Shown: piece by piece, positions 36,301 through 44,678 of the stretch
Position numbering within the stretch: position 1 is the first letter of the stretch
Layout: the number at the start of each line of letters is the position of its first letter
DNA from: Celeribacter baekdonensis
GTDB lineage: Bacteria; Pseudomonadota; Alphaproteobacteria; Rhodobacterales; Rhodobacteraceae
Assembly (NCBI RefSeq): GCF_900102315.1
Contig: NZ_FNBL01000005.1
Coordinates: 124,001 to 188,000, forward strand
Direction: 5' to 3'
Length of the DNA stretch: 64,000 bases
Notes under the pieces: model-generated
Told to the model about the DNA's origin: nothing
The model's input: only the letters and a program-made list of their open reading frames with translations
Databases searched by the model: none
Position numbers and translations under genes: made by a program

Positions 36301-36739
36301 CATCGGTGACCGAATCCGTCCACCCGCCCCAACGAATGACCGGATCGTCCGCGCCCTCGGGCAAATCGGTCTCGGCATCAATCGCGGCCTTCACATCGTC
36401 GGCGGCGCGCTGCATGTCCCAGCCGGGTTCGAAATCTAGGCTGATCGACGCGCGGCCCTCGGTTGAACTCGCGCTGCTTTCAGTGACACCTTCGACGGCC
36501 AAAAGCGTGGGTTCCAAAAGCTGGACGATGGCATTGTCGACGTCTTCCGCCCCCGCCCCTTTCCACGCAACAGAAACCCGCACCGTATCGACCACAACGT
36601 CGGGAAAATACTGCGCTCGCATCCGCGGCAGCGCGGCCAGACCCGCAACGATCAAGATCACCAAAACAAGGTTCGCGGCCGTACCGTGACGGGTGAAATA
36701 CGACAGGATGCCTTTGGCTTTGCCCAATGTGGCGCTCAT
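33365..36739 (-). CDS. RND efflux transporter permease
   Basis: A 1124-residue inner-membrane proton-driven pump of the AcrB/HAE family with twelve helices and two large periplasmic loops. TLGIVVDDAIVVGEH holds the paired transmembrane aspartates for proton relay, and the second half repeats the fold (MTGIIINDSIVLVST). The first residues RHGTAANLVLVILIVAGLAALPRMRAQ form helix 1. It starts two bases after the adaptor gene. The substrate is unknown; no outer-membrane channel gene is adjacent. Confidence 0.94.
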   Translation of the reverse strand: MSATLGKAKGILSYFTRHGTAANLVLVILIVAGLAALPRMRAQYFPDVVVDTVRVSVAWKGAGAEDVDNAIVQLLEPTLLAVEGVTESSASSTEGRASISLDFEPGWDMQRAADDVKAAIDAETDLPEGADDPVIRWGGWTDSVTDVVITGPVGLDQLARFADELVARLFARGVTKTSIAGVAASEMIVEVPTLNLIQHDISMAEIASAIAAETDTSPAGNVGNGGARVRAGVEKREASDISAIVLRRNEDGSELTIGDVATVRVNGVDRNEAFFVGNNSSVSVQVARSDQGDSIEIQRIVEEVSAEMGLTLPDGVTLDLFRTRADAIQARLDLLLSNGAMGLGLVVILLFLFLNARTAIWVAAGIPVAMLSAIAMMYLAGLTLNMISLFALIITLGIVVDDAIVVGEHADFRVRRLKEGPIEAAENAARRMFAPVFSSTITTVIAFFGLTVISGRFGDMISDIPFTVIVVLMASLLECFIILPNHLSHSIASTAKSHWYDWPSRQVDKGFRVFRERLFRPLVGWSVKLRYPLLAGIVLLLAMQVSLVITGQVQWRFFNSPEQPLISGNFAMAPAAERADTFAMMRELQRATEAVGKRYEEQYGTNPVAYAVAQIGSNAGRGLSGTDTKEDYQLGGLSIELIDADLRPYSSYAFVEDLQAEVVNHPLAETVSFRRGHFGPGGDAIDVDLYGADSATLKAAAEALKTRLAQFPEVSALEDSLAYDKEELILELTPQGEALGFSIDTLGTTLTHRLGGIEAATYPEGVRTAAVRVELPEGELTADFMDRTQMRASSGVYVPLSDIVSVTRQTGFSTVQRENGLRLVSVSGDLSEDNPARASDIQAAITDEILPTLDEEFGITHRVSGLSEQENQFLSDAMLGLGGVLIGIYLTLAWIFSSWTRPVVVMSVIPFGLIGAIHGHAIWGIPLSMFSVVGLIGMTGIIINDSIVLVSTVDEYAKERGLFPAIIDAATDRLRPVMLTTMTTVLGLAPLLYERSADAQFLKPTVVTLSYGLGFGMVVVLMLVPAILAMQLDVARQMAALRRAVRHPRRAGLVGSAILAAGAFAALWFALTLGQVMVFGALSPLLGGGGIGAALTLFLGGLCVSFALLYVGIAGLMLRRHKAS

Positions 36740-36741
36740 GT

Positions 36742-38211
36742 TTAGCTCCCCATCCGGTCTTCGAGGCGGGTGATCAGCTCAGTCGGCACTTCGTCGGCGG
36801 CCAGTTGTTCGGTGATCCGGGCGCGCACCTCTTCGGGCATCCGCGTGTTGCTTGCGACATAGGCCAAAAGTTTTTCTCGGTGTTCCGGGGTGAGTTTGAC
36901 CATCGTGGCCTCCTCTCCCGTTTGCGGCGCGGAGGCCCCGCTTTGCGCGCCATTGACTTTGACGCGGATGCCCGCGCCCAAAAGCGGCGAACGCTCCAAA
37001 ACGACCTGACGCCCGGCAACCCCACGCGCATCGACGATCACATCGTCGCCCTGACGGCGCAAAATGGGGGCGGACACCTCTTCGAGACGGCTTTGATCCG
37101 TAACGGCAAGCACCGTGCCATTGGCCGCAACCGCACTTGCGGGGAGGAGCGCAACATCGCTCACATCAGGCTCCTGCACCTGAACCGTCACGAAATCACC
37201 GGGCCGAAATCCGGGGGCCGTATCCAAGCGTGCGTAAAGCATCCGCCCGGTTTGCCCCTCGGCCACGGCGGCACTTTCACGCGTGACCGTGCCCATGGCA
37301 ACCAGATCAAGCCCCGACACATCAAGCGTCGCGGTCACGGCCATATCGGGCAGCGCACCGCGGTCTTGCACAAGGCGGGCATATTGTTCGGTGGAGATGC
37401 GAAAGGCGACTTCAAGCTCATCCGGGGCAATCAGCGTGGCGAATTGTTCATTGCTGCTCAACAACGTGCCCAATGCACCGGAAACATCGCTCAGAACCCC
37501 GTCAAAGGCGGCAGTGACGGTGGTGTCATCCAAGCGACGGCGGGTTTCGTCCAGATCAATCTGGGCGCGCAAAACGGCGGTATGCGCCCGGTCCACGCTG
37601 GCCTCGGCATCGGCCAAAGATTGACGTTTGGACAAAACCGACTGACCCGCAGAGGCATGGGCCAAGGCCGCATCTTCGACGCCGCTCGGGCTGCCAACAC
37701 CACGCTCCAACAGGTTTTGTTGCCGCTCAAGCGCGGCCAATCGCAAATCGCGCTGTGCCTCGGCTGCGGCCAAATCATCCACTGCCAAAAGCTGCGACCG
37801 CTCGGCCTCGCGCAGGCCCGCTTCGGCCTCGACAAGATCGGCTTCGGCCACACGCACCGCCGCCTGTGCATCCGCCGGATCAATGCGCAAGATCACGTCG
37901 CCGGCCTTGACCGCACCGCCCTCTTGAAACCCATCGGCCAAGGCGACGATCCGCCCCGACACCGGCGCGCGCAACTCCAAGGTTTGCCGGGCCGCGATTT
38001 GGCCATAGCTGGTCAAAACCGGGCTCACCGTGGTCGGCACCACCTCGATCACATTGACCGAAAATTGCCGCTCGCGCGCCTGTGGCGGTACGTTTTCCGC
38101 CGCAAGCCGGGCCTGAAAGGCCGCATAAAACCGATAGCCCGCCCCGGCCAGCAAGGCCAGCGTTAGGGAGACAAGGAAAAGACCGATCAAAGAGCGGCGG
38201 AAAAAGCGCAT
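36742..38211 (-). CDS. RND efflux periplasmic adaptor (membrane fusion protein)
   Basis: A 489-residue adaptor with one N-terminal membrane anchor (residues 8-30), a lipoyl/barrel-sandwich region (PVSGRIVALADGFQEGGAVKAGD), a long helical hairpin at about residues 120-230, and beta-barrel and membrane-proximal domains. The C-terminal ~70 residues after the barrel are an unusual helical tail (MVKLTPEHREKLLAYVASN). The ATG at MRFFRRSL was chosen because of the basic run before the anchor; another ATG lies 21 bases upstream. Operon partner of the pump. Confidence 0.9.
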   Translation of the reverse strand: MRFFRRSLIGLFLVSLTLALLAGAGYRFYAAFQARLAAENVPPQARERQFSVNVIEVVPTTVSPVLTSYGQIAARQTLELRAPVSGRIVALADGFQEGGAVKAGDVILRIDPADAQAAVRVAEADLVEAEAGLREAERSQLLAVDDLAAAEAQRDLRLAALERQQNLLERGVGSPSGVEDAALAHASAGQSVLSKRQSLADAEASVDRAHTAVLRAQIDLDETRRRLDDTTVTAAFDGVLSDVSGALGTLLSSNEQFATLIAPDELEVAFRISTEQYARLVQDRGALPDMAVTATLDVSGLDLVAMGTVTRESAAVAEGQTGRMLYARLDTAPGFRPGDFVTVQVQEPDVSDVALLPASAVAANGTVLAVTDQSRLEEVSAPILRRQGDDVIVDARGVAGRQVVLERSPLLGAGIRVKVNGAQSGASAPQTGEEATMVKLTPEHREKLLAYVASNTRMPEEVRARITEQLAADEVPTELITRLEDRMGS

Positions 38212-38353
38212 TCCGTAAAACCTTTGGTTCATGCCCCCGAGAGGCGGATTTTGAATAAAGTCAGGCCTTGGTCCGGCACAGTCCACGACACATTAATCAT
38301 ACGCACAAACGATAAAAACCCGTCGCGCTCATTTGTCACTTTTCTGTCAGGGC

Positions 38354-38896
38354 TCATTTGCGTCGCAGATGTTCATCCAAACGCGGCAGGATCTGCACGA
38401 AATTGCAGGGCTTGTGACGATAATCGAACTGCCATTTCAGGATCTCGTTCCACGCGTCTTTGCAGGCCCCTGTCGAACCTGGAAGCGCAAACAAATAGGT
38501 GCCGCCCGCAACCCCGCCCGTGGCGCGCGATTGCACGGCGGAAGTGCCAATTTTTTGCATCGACACAATGGTAAAGACCGTCGCGAAGGCGTCGATTTCC
38601 TTTTCATAGACATCGCGGTGCGCCTCAACCGTGACATCGCGCCCGGTCAGTCCCGTTCCGCCGGTAGAGATCACCACATCGACCTCTGGACTGTCGATCC
38701 ACGCCTGAAGCTGATCGCGGATCAGGGGGCGATCATCGGTGACGATTTTGCGATCCGCCAAAATATGCCCGGCCTCGGTGATCATCTCGACCAAGGCGGC
38801 ACCGGACCGATCGTCCTCAATCCCGCGCGTGTCTGAGACGGTCAAAACCGCGATGCGGATGGGGATAAAGTCAAGGCTGTCGTCAATGCGGCTCAT
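38354..38896 (-). CDS. moaB: Molybdenum cofactor biosynthesis protein B
   Basis: A 180-residue MogA/MoaB-fold protein that adenylylates molybdopterin or binds it before metal insertion. AVLTVSDTRGIEDDRSG, VVISTGGTGLTGRDVT and LFALPGSTGACKDAWN are the three conserved loops. The start MSRIDDSLDF is used; the upstream frame overlaps the LysE gene. It is third in the run uracil-DNA glycosylase, LysE, moaB. moaD and moaE are 13 kb away in this window. Confidence 0.93.
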   Translation of the reverse strand: MSRIDDSLDFIPIRIAVLTVSDTRGIEDDRSGAALVEMITEAGHILADRKIVTDDRPLIRDQLQAWIDSPEVDVVISTGGTGLTGRDVTVEAHRDVYEKEIDAFATVFTIVSMQKIGTSAVQSRATGGVAGGTYLFALPGSTGACKDAWNEILKWQFDYRHKPCNFVQILPRLDEHLRRK

Positions 38897-38918
38897 GCGC
38901 GGCGCTCCATGGTGAAAT

Positions 38919-39548
38919 CTAACGGGTAAAATCGAGACCAAGTTTTAAGGCGAGGCCACCAAAGATGCTGGCCGAGACATAGCGTAACACACGCTCCATC
39001 ACGCGGCTCCGTGCCAAAACGCCGCCCAACCCGACCGCGAACCAGCCAACAAGGCCATTGATCACAAAGCCCCCGAGCCCGATCACCGCGCCAAAAATGA
39101 GGAATTGCCCCAATACGGACCCACGTGTTGGATCGACGAATTGTGGGACAAAGGCGAGGATAAACAGGATGACCTTGGGGTTCGATACATTGACGATCAC
39201 CCCGTCACGAAAAGCACGCGCATGGCTTTTGAGGGTGATGTTGGAGCGCATCTCGGGCAGCGGGGTCATCATGGTCTTGAATGCAAGCCAAAGCAGATAT
39301 GCGACCCCAATCCAGCGGATGACCCCAAAAATCGCCGGGCTTGCCGCAACCAACGCGCCGAGGCCAAGCCCGGCTAAAGTCACATGGATCATGCCACCGA
39401 CAGAAATCCCGGCACTGGCGGCCACAGCGGCGCGCCGATCGCCGCGCAGACCTTGGGCCAGACAAAACATCATATCTGCACCCGGCGTCAGATTGAGCGC
39501 CAAAGCCGCTGGTACAAAAGCCGCGAGGGTCAGCGGATCGACGATCAT
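38919..39548 (-). CDS. LysE/RhtB family amino-acid exporter
   Basis: A 209-residue inner-membrane protein with about six helices. FVPAALALNLTPGADMMFCLAQGLRG is the family N-terminal helix pair, and VNVSNPKVILFILAFVPQFVDP is the central signature. Probably exports an amino acid such as homoserine, threonine or a lysine analogue. The ATG overlaps the glycosylase stop as ATGA; moaB follows after 22 bases. Confidence 0.9.
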   Translation of the reverse strand: MIVDPLTLAAFVPAALALNLTPGADMMFCLAQGLRGDRRAAVAASAGISVGGMIHVTLAGLGLGALVAASPAIFGVIRWIGVAYLLWLAFKTMMTPLPEMRSNITLKSHARAFRDGVIVNVSNPKVILFILAFVPQFVDPTRGSVLGQFLIFGAVIGLGGFVINGLVGWFAVGLGGVLARSRVMERVLRYVSASIFGGLALKLGLDFTR

Positions 39549-40345
39549 GTGAGGCTACGAAGCCGCGCCTGGATGTCCAAAAGATCGGCCCATGCCTCGC
39601 GTTTGGCCACGGGTGTGCGCAGCAAATAGGCCGGGTGGGTCATTGGCATGGCGGGCTTGCCCAAAATGGTTTGCCAAGTGCCCCGCAGCCGGGTGATCCC
39701 GGCCCGACCCAACAGCGCCGTGCAGGCCCAATTGCCCATCAACACGATCACATCCGGGTCGGCCAATTCGATATGGCGGATCAAAAACGGTTTGAGCATG
39801 GCAATTTCCGCAGGCGTCGGATCGCGGTTTTCCGGCGGACGCCACGGGATCGGATTGGTGATGTAGAGCGCATGTTCAGTGTCGGGCGAGGTCCGGTCCA
39901 TGCCGATGGCAGCAAACATTTTGTCCAAAAGCTGGCCTGAGCGACCGACAAAGGGTTTGCCCTGCTGATCCTCTTCGCGCCCCGGCGCCTCGCCGATGAT
40001 CATCACCCGCGCCTTGGGATTGCCGTCGGAAAACACCAAATTGCGCGCGCCGCGTTTGAGATCACATAGATCGAACCCCGCCATCGCCTCACGCAAAGCA
40101 TCCAGGCTTGTGGCAGATTTGGCCAGCGCCATTGCCGCCTCAATCGGATCGACCTCCTTGGCCGCCACCACAACGGGCGGGGCGGGGCGGCGGGCCGCAG
40201 CGGGCGCGTCAGGCACAGGCGTGGGCGCGGCGGCCGCAACCTCATAGCGATTGACAGGCACCTCCGCGATCGCCTCGGTTGCGCCGAGTTCGATCTGCCA
40301 CTCCAAAAGAGCATGTGCTTGCCAATAGTCGATCTGAGTCTCCAT
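39545..40345 (-). CDS. Uracil-DNA glycosylase (family 4-like, iron-sulfur cysteines missing)
   Basis: A 266-residue glycosylase that removes uracil from DNA. Motif A reads GEAPGREEDQQGKPFVGRSG and motif B lies in HPAYLLR, both as in family 4. Of the four cysteines that hold the 4Fe-4S cluster in family 4 enzymes only one is left: the first of the CxxC pair is absent, KCRPP is PWRPP and the fourth is lost (LKPFL). The N-terminal ~75 residues are a low-complexity Ala/Pro linker. It leads a three-gene run with lysE-like and moaB. A cluster-free variant of the family seems likely, probably shared by related alphaproteobacteria. Confidence 0.85.
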   Translation of the reverse strand: METQIDYWQAHALLEWQIELGATEAIAEVPVNRYEVAAAAPTPVPDAPAAARRPAPPVVVAAKEVDPIEAAMALAKSATSLDALREAMAGFDLCDLKRGARNLVFSDGNPKARVMIIGEAPGREEDQQGKPFVGRSGQLLDKMFAAIGMDRTSPDTEHALYITNPIPWRPPENRDPTPAEIAMLKPFLIRHIELADPDVIVLMGNWACTALLGRAGITRLRGTWQTILGKPAMPMTHPAYLLRTPVAKREAWADLLDIQARLRSLT

Positions 40346-40468
40346 CCGCCCACGCTACAATGCGCGAACGCCAAGGTAAATCGGTGACAGAGCCACAGCA
40401 GCCATTGCCCGCCCGCGCCCCCTTTTCTATAAGCACTGCAAAGGCGCGATCAACTGGGAGAGGGCATC

Positions 40469-41431
40469 ATGGCATTCCGGCAAAAACACCTTTTGGGGAT
40501 CGAGCCGCTTCATCCCGAAGAGATCAAAACCGTTCTCGATGTGGCGGATCGCTATGTTGAGCTGAACCGTCAGGCCAATAAGCATTCCGATGCGCTCAAG
40601 GGCCTCACCCAAATCAACATGTTCTTTGAAAATTCGACCCGCACGCAGGCCTCATTCGAATTGGCGGGCAAGCGGCTTGGTGCCGATGTGATGAACATGG
40701 CAATGCAGGCCAGTTCGATCAAAAAGGGCGAGACGCTGATTGATACGGCGCTGACATTGAACGCCATGCATCCCGACCTGTTGGTGGTGCGTCATCCGCA
40801 TTCGGGGGCTGTCGATCTTTTGTCACAAAAGGTCAATTGCGCGGTGTTGAACGCCGGTGACGGGCGGCATGAGCACCCGACACAGGCGTTGCTCGACGCG
40901 CTGACCATTCGCCGCGCCAAAGGGCGGTTGCACCGCCTGAACATCGCGATTTGCGGCGATATCGCCCATAGCCGCGTGGCGCGGTCTAACCTGATCCTTT
41001 TGGGCAAAATGGAAAACCGTGTGCGCTTGGTCGGCCCGCCGACCTTGGTGCCCGAACAGTTCCGCGAATTTGGCTGTGAAATTTACGACGACATGCGCGA
41101 AGGCCTGAAAGATGTCGATGTGGTGATGATGTTGCGGCTGCAAAAAGAGCGGATGGATGGCGGGTTTATCCCGTCCGAGCGCGAATATTTCTATCGCTAC
41201 GGATTGGACGCCGAAAAACTGGCCCATGCCAAACCCGACGCGATTGTCATGCATCCTGGCCCAATGAACCGTGGCGTCGAGATTGACGGCACCATCGCCG
41301 ATGACATCAACCGCTCGGTGATCCAGGAACAGGTCGAAATGGGCGTGGCGGTGCGCATGGCGGCAATGGACCTTTTGGCGCAAAACCTGCGCGCCTCACG
41401 CGAAACCTCTGACCAAGGGGTGATGGTGTGA
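40469..41431 (+). CDS. pyrB: Aspartate carbamoyltransferase catalytic subunit
   Basis: A 320-residue enzyme that joins carbamoyl phosphate and aspartate in pyrimidine synthesis. The carbamoyl-phosphate site [26 protein letters not shown] and [17 protein letters not shown] are intact, as is [21 protein letters not shown] precedes the ATG. It heads an operon of four overlapping genes ending in a dihydroorotase-like pyrC, plus plsY. In Pseudomonas a catalytically inactive dihydroorotase homologue is required by the ATCase, and the same may hold here. Confidence 0.96.
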   Translation: MAFRQKHLLGIEPLHPEEIKTVLDVADRYVELNRQANKHSDALKGLTQINMFFENSTRTQASFELAGKRLGADVMNMAMQASSIKKGETLIDTALTLNAMHPDLLVVRHPHSGAVDLLSQKVNCAVLNAGDGRHEHPTQALLDALTIRRAKGRLHRLNIAICGDIAHSRVARSNLILLGKMENRVRLVGPPTLVPEQFREFGCEIYDDMREGLKDVDVVMMLRLQKERMDGGFIPSEREYFYRYGLDAEKLAHAKPDAIVMHPGPMNRGVEIDGTIADDINRSVIQEQVEMGVAVRMAAMDLLAQNLRASRETSDQGVMV

Positions 41432-41949
41432 GCGACCCCTTTGAGATCCCCGGCGGTGAGACGCGGCGTGTTTGGGTCTTTGCCTTTGACGGGCCGCTCG
41501 ACGAGCTTGATGCCCTCACGCCCGAGGCCTTGGCCGAGGCTTTGGGGCTTTGGAGCGCGCCTAAACTGGAGGCGATGGAGCGGTTTGATCTCTCAAACCT
41601 CGAAGACTACGGCTTTGCGCGTTACCTCAGCGAAGCCAATGGCATGGCCGTGGGCAACGATATGGCGATGTTGAATGCGCTCACCGGCCCGGTCTTGGTG
41701 GTGTTTTCCCAAGGTCTGGCCGAGGCCGAGCGCCGTTTTGACCCCGATGCACCGTTCCGTTTGATCGGGCGCTATGGCTTGACCACGGATCTGACCTTGC
41801 CCGAGGACATCACATCCAAGAGCGCCCTTGGCCAATTACCCGAAGGCAAAGCTCCGATGTCGTCTGCGCGCATGTCGGGCATGGTTGCGACTGTTGTGTT
41901 GCTGTTCCTGGCGGTGTTTGTCGCCGCCTTTGTCTGGGTCGGCAAATGA
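41428..41949 (+). CDS. C-terminally anchored protein of unknown function in the pyr operon
   Basis: A 173-residue protein with a soluble N-terminal domain and one membrane helix at about residues 149-171 ([21 protein letters not shown]), so tail-anchored with its domain in the cytoplasm. The soluble part ([30 protein letters not shown]) is not a family I recognise. It starts with GTG sharing GTGA with the pyrB stop. Its overlap on both sides with pyrB and the next gene indicates tight co-expression. A membrane tether for ATCase is one possibility; there is no direct evidence. Confidence 0.8.
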   Translation: MSDPFEIPGGETRRVWVFAFDGPLDELDALTPEALAEALGLWSAPKLEAMERFDLSNLEDYGFARYLSEANGMAVGNDMAMLNALTGPVLVVFSQGLAEAERRFDPDAPFRLIGRYGLTTDLTLPEDITSKSALGQLPEGKAPMSSARMSGMVATVVLLFLAVFVAAFVWVGK

Positions 41950-42461
41950 TGAATGGTTGGCAGGATATTCTGGCACCCGGCGAACATGTGCTATGGCAGG
42001 GACAGCCGTCTGTGCCGCCCCGCCTGTCGCCGCGACAGATTCCGGTCTTTTTGTTCGGCATGATGTTCGCGGGATTTGCGGTGTTTTGGATGTCGATGGC
42101 GATGCGGGCGGGGACGATTTGGGTCTTTGGCCTGATCCATCTGTTTGCCGGGCTGGCCGTGGCGATCGGGCCGATTTTCGTCATGCCGTTTGTGGCCTCG
42201 CGCACATGGTATTCGCTGACCAATCGTCGGGCGTTTTTTGCCACGCACCTGCCCTTTGTCGGCCCCACCCTCAATGCGCTGGACCTGACGCCCGCGCTTG
42301 GGATCGAATTCGACGGCAAGGACCCCGGCACATTGCGGTTTCAAGACAAAGCCACACCGCTTGTAGGCACGCGTTTTGATGGCGCGCCCATGTTTACCAA
42401 AATTCAAAACGCCCGAGATGTGTTTGGGCTGATCCGCGACATCCAAAGAGGCAAAGCATGA
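41946..42461 (+). CDS. Bacterial PH-like membrane protein in the pyr operon
   Basis: A 171-residue protein. The segments GEHVLWQGQP and TWYSLTNRRAFF are characteristic of bacterial PH-like (bPH2) domains, here split by two membrane helices at about residues 28-50 and 57-80. Domain strands continue after the helices (residues 85-170). Overlaps of ATGA type join it to both neighbours. Similar domains occur in many bacterial membrane proteins of unknown role; why one sits in a pyrimidine operon is not clear. Confidence 0.8.
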   Translation: MMNGWQDILAPGEHVLWQGQPSVPPRLSPRQIPVFLFGMMFAGFAVFWMSMAMRAGTIWVFGLIHLFAGLAVAIGPIFVMPFVASRTWYSLTNRRAFFATHLPFVGPTLNALDLTPALGIEFDGKDPGTLRFQDKATPLVGTRFDGAPMFTKIQNARDVFGLIRDIQRGKA

Positions 42462-43723
42462 CGATTTTCACCAATGCGCGTCTGATCAATCCCGAAACCC
42501 TGACCGATGATCTGGGCTGGCTCCGCATGGAAGGCAATGTGATTGCAGAAACCGGCACGGGCACACCACCACGGGGCGAAAGCATTGATTGCGGCGGCAA
42601 ATGTCTTGCGCCAGGGATCGTGGACCTTGGGGTGAAAGTGTCGGAACCGGGCGAGCGTCACAAAGAAAGTTTCGCCTCCGCCGGACGCGCGGCGGCGGCA
42701 GGCGGTGTGACCACGATGATCACCCGCCCCGACACCCAAAGCGCGATTGATACCCCCGAAGTGTTGGAATTTGTCAGACGCCGCGCGACGGAAGACGCCA
42801 TTGTGAAGGTCAAACATATGGCCGCGCTGACCAAGGGCCGCGCGGGCCGTGAGATGGTTGAAATCGGTTTTATGTTGGATGCGGGCGCCGTGGCCTTTAC
42901 CGATTGCGATCATGTGGTTGAGGATACCAAAGTATTGCAGCGCGCGCTGACCTATGCCCGCTCCTGTGGCGCGCTGGTCATCGGTCATCCCCAAGACCCC
43001 GGCCTCTCAAAAGGGGCCGCCGTGACATCCGGCAAATTCGCCACCCTGCGCGGCCTGCCCGCCGTATCGCCCATGGCCGAACGGATGGGATTGGACCGCG
43101 ATCTGGCGCTGATCGAGATGACCGGCGTGCGCTATCACTTTGATCAATTGACCACGGCACGCGCCCTGCCCGCTTTGGAGCGAGCGAAACACAACGGGCT
43201 TGATGTGACGGCGGGGGTGTCAATCCACCACCTGACGCTCAATGATCTCGATGTTGGCGACTACCGCACCTTTTTCAAAGTCAAACCGCCGCTCAGATCC
43301 GAAGATGATCGTTTGGCGATGGTCGAGGGTGTCGCCTCCGGGCTGATTGATGTGATCTCGTCGATGCACACACCGCAGGATGAGGAAAGCAAACGCTTGC
43401 CGTTTGAAGAGGCCGCGTCCGGTGCTGTGGCGCTTGAAACACTGCTGCCCGCCGCGCTTCGCCTCTATCATTCGGGTCAACTCAGCCTGCCGCAGTTGTT
43501 CCGCGCGATGGCGCTCAATCCCGCCACTCGCATGGGGCTTGCCTCGGGGCGGCTCTCGGAGGGCGCGCCCGCCGATCTTGTGCTGTTTGATGCGGATGCG
43601 CCTTTTGTACTGGATCGGTTCAAACTGCGCTCGAAATCGAAAAATACCCCCTTTGACGGCGCGCGGATGCAGGGCAAAGTCATCGGCACCTGGGTCGAAG
43701 GGCTGCGGGTGTTTGAAGGCTGA
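42458..43723 (+). CDS. pyrC: Dihydroorotase-like protein lacking metal ligands (PyrC'/PyrX type)
   Basis: A 421-residue amidohydrolase-fold protein aligned with type I dihydroorotase. The usual D-x-H-x-H zinc motif reads [21 protein letters not shown], so both histidines are gone. HCED is replaced by VIGHPQD, and the catalytic aspartate of IATDHAPH is a methionine in ISSMHTPQ. The later histidine region SIHHLTLND is kept. It is therefore almost certainly not a catalyst. Inactive PyrC' homologues in Pseudomonas are structural partners of aspartate carbamoyltransferase, and the operon position supports that role. An active dihydroorotase must be encoded elsewhere. Confidence 0.9.
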   Translation: MTIFTNARLINPETLTDDLGWLRMEGNVIAETGTGTPPRGESIDCGGKCLAPGIVDLGVKVSEPGERHKESFASAGRAAAAGGVTTMITRPDTQSAIDTPEVLEFVRRRATEDAIVKVKHMAALTKGRAGREMVEIGFMLDAGAVAFTDCDHVVEDTKVLQRALTYARSCGALVIGHPQDPGLSKGAAVTSGKFATLRGLPAVSPMAERMGLDRDLALIEMTGVRYHFDQLTTARALPALERAKHNGLDVTAGVSIHHLTLNDLDVGDYRTFFKVKPPLRSEDDRLAMVEGVASGLIDVISSMHTPQDEESKRLPFEEAASGAVALETLLPAALRLYHSGQLSLPQLFRAMALNPATRMGLASGRLSEGAPADLVLFDADAPFVLDRFKLRSKSKNTPFDGARMQGKVIGTWVEGLRVFEG

Positions 43724-43764
43724 AACGCCGCCAAGCGATCCCTAATTTTCCACGGAGAACACCG

Positions 43765-44358
43765 ATGACGCTATTGATGCTGATTGTCACCGCGCTTGTC
43801 GCCTATCTTTTGGGGTCGATCCCCTTTGGCATTGTCATGGCGCGCCTGTTTGGGCTTGGCGATTTGCGTCAGATCGGGTCGGGCAACATTGGTGCCACCA
43901 ATGTTTTGCGCACGGGCAATAAATTGGCCGCCTTCCTCACACTTTTGGGCGACAGCGGCAAAGGCGCTTTGGCGGTGGTTCTGGCGCGTCTTTTGGTGGG
44001 TGAACAGGCCGCCGGGATCGCCGGGCTTTGCGCGATGTTGGGGCATCTCTACCCGCTTTATCTGCGCTTCAAGGGCGGCAAAGGCGTTGCCACTTTCCTT
44101 GGGACCCTCTTGGCGCTCTCGCTCCCGGTCGGGCTTTTGGCCTGTGTCACATGGCTTTTGGTCGCCGTTGTGACGCGCTACTCCAGCCTGTCGGCCTTGG
44201 TCGCGGCCCTCATGGCCCCGATTTACACGGCGGCCTTTTACCACCTGCACGGCGCGATCCTTGTTTTGGTGCTCACCGCGTTGATTTTCTACAAACACCG
44301 CGAAAACATCACCCGCCTGAAAGCCGGTACAGAAACAAAGATCGGCAAAAAGGGCTGA
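43765..44358 (+). CDS. plsY: Acyl-phosphate glycerol-3-phosphate acyltransferase
   Basis: A 197-residue inner-membrane acyltransferase that uses acyl-phosphate to acylate glycerol-3-phosphate, the first step in phospholipid synthesis. [25 protein letters not shown] and [12 protein letters not shown] are the three conserved loops. GGAGA lies before the ATG. It follows pyrC' by 41 bases, probably in the same transcript. With plsC and pgsA it makes up a large part of the glycerophospholipid pathway encoded in this window. Confidence 0.95.
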   Translation: MTLLMLIVTALVAYLLGSIPFGIVMARLFGLGDLRQIGSGNIGATNVLRTGNKLAAFLTLLGDSGKGALAVVLARLLVGEQAAGIAGLCAMLGHLYPLYLRFKGGKGVATFLGTLLALSLPVGLLACVTWLLVAVVTRYSSLSALVAALMAPIYTAAFYHLHGAILVLVLTALIFYKHRENITRLKAGTETKIGKKG

Positions 44359-44436
44359 TTTCCATGAAATCGGACCCATTCTTGTTCCTATTTGGCGTCA
44401 ATTTAACCATGATGGCATCGGGTTGGGACGACCAGT

Positions 44437-44603
44437 ATGGCTCGACCCTTAAAAGCAATTGAGAACGGCTATTTCTGGGCCTTCACCATTTCGGGGCGTG
44501 CATCGCGGATGTGGGCGGCGGCACGTCCGAGGAGTTTGAAGACGCCCGCCGCCGGGACATCCAAGAGTATTACAAAACGCGGGTTTTGGGCAAAGCCGGG
44601 TAA
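44437..44603 (+). pseudogene. Frameshifted remnant of a DUF805 family gene
   Basis: Reading from ATG at 44437 gives MARPLKAIENGYFWAFTISG RASR, the N-terminal helix of a DUF805 protein, but the reading then leaves the family. A different frame restores a protein-like end, ...SEEFEDARRRDIQEYYKTRV, stopping with TAA at 44601. The central membrane core is missing, so a deletion plus frameshift is likely. The intact DUF805 gene lies 75 bases downstream, suggesting an old tandem pair. Confidence 0.55.
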
Positions 44604-44678
44604 ACAGGCGCATTTTTCCCCTTGTTGGGCCAAGTCAGATCAGAAAAAGTCACGTCAGGCCCTATTTGGAAAGATGAC

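Noticed and set aside
40570-40700. Altered carbamoyl-phosphate loop in PyrB (STRTQ instead of STRTR)
   Set aside because: Other alphaproteobacterial PyrB sequences that I recall carry the same Gln, and the rest of the active site is intact, so it is not evidence of inactivity.
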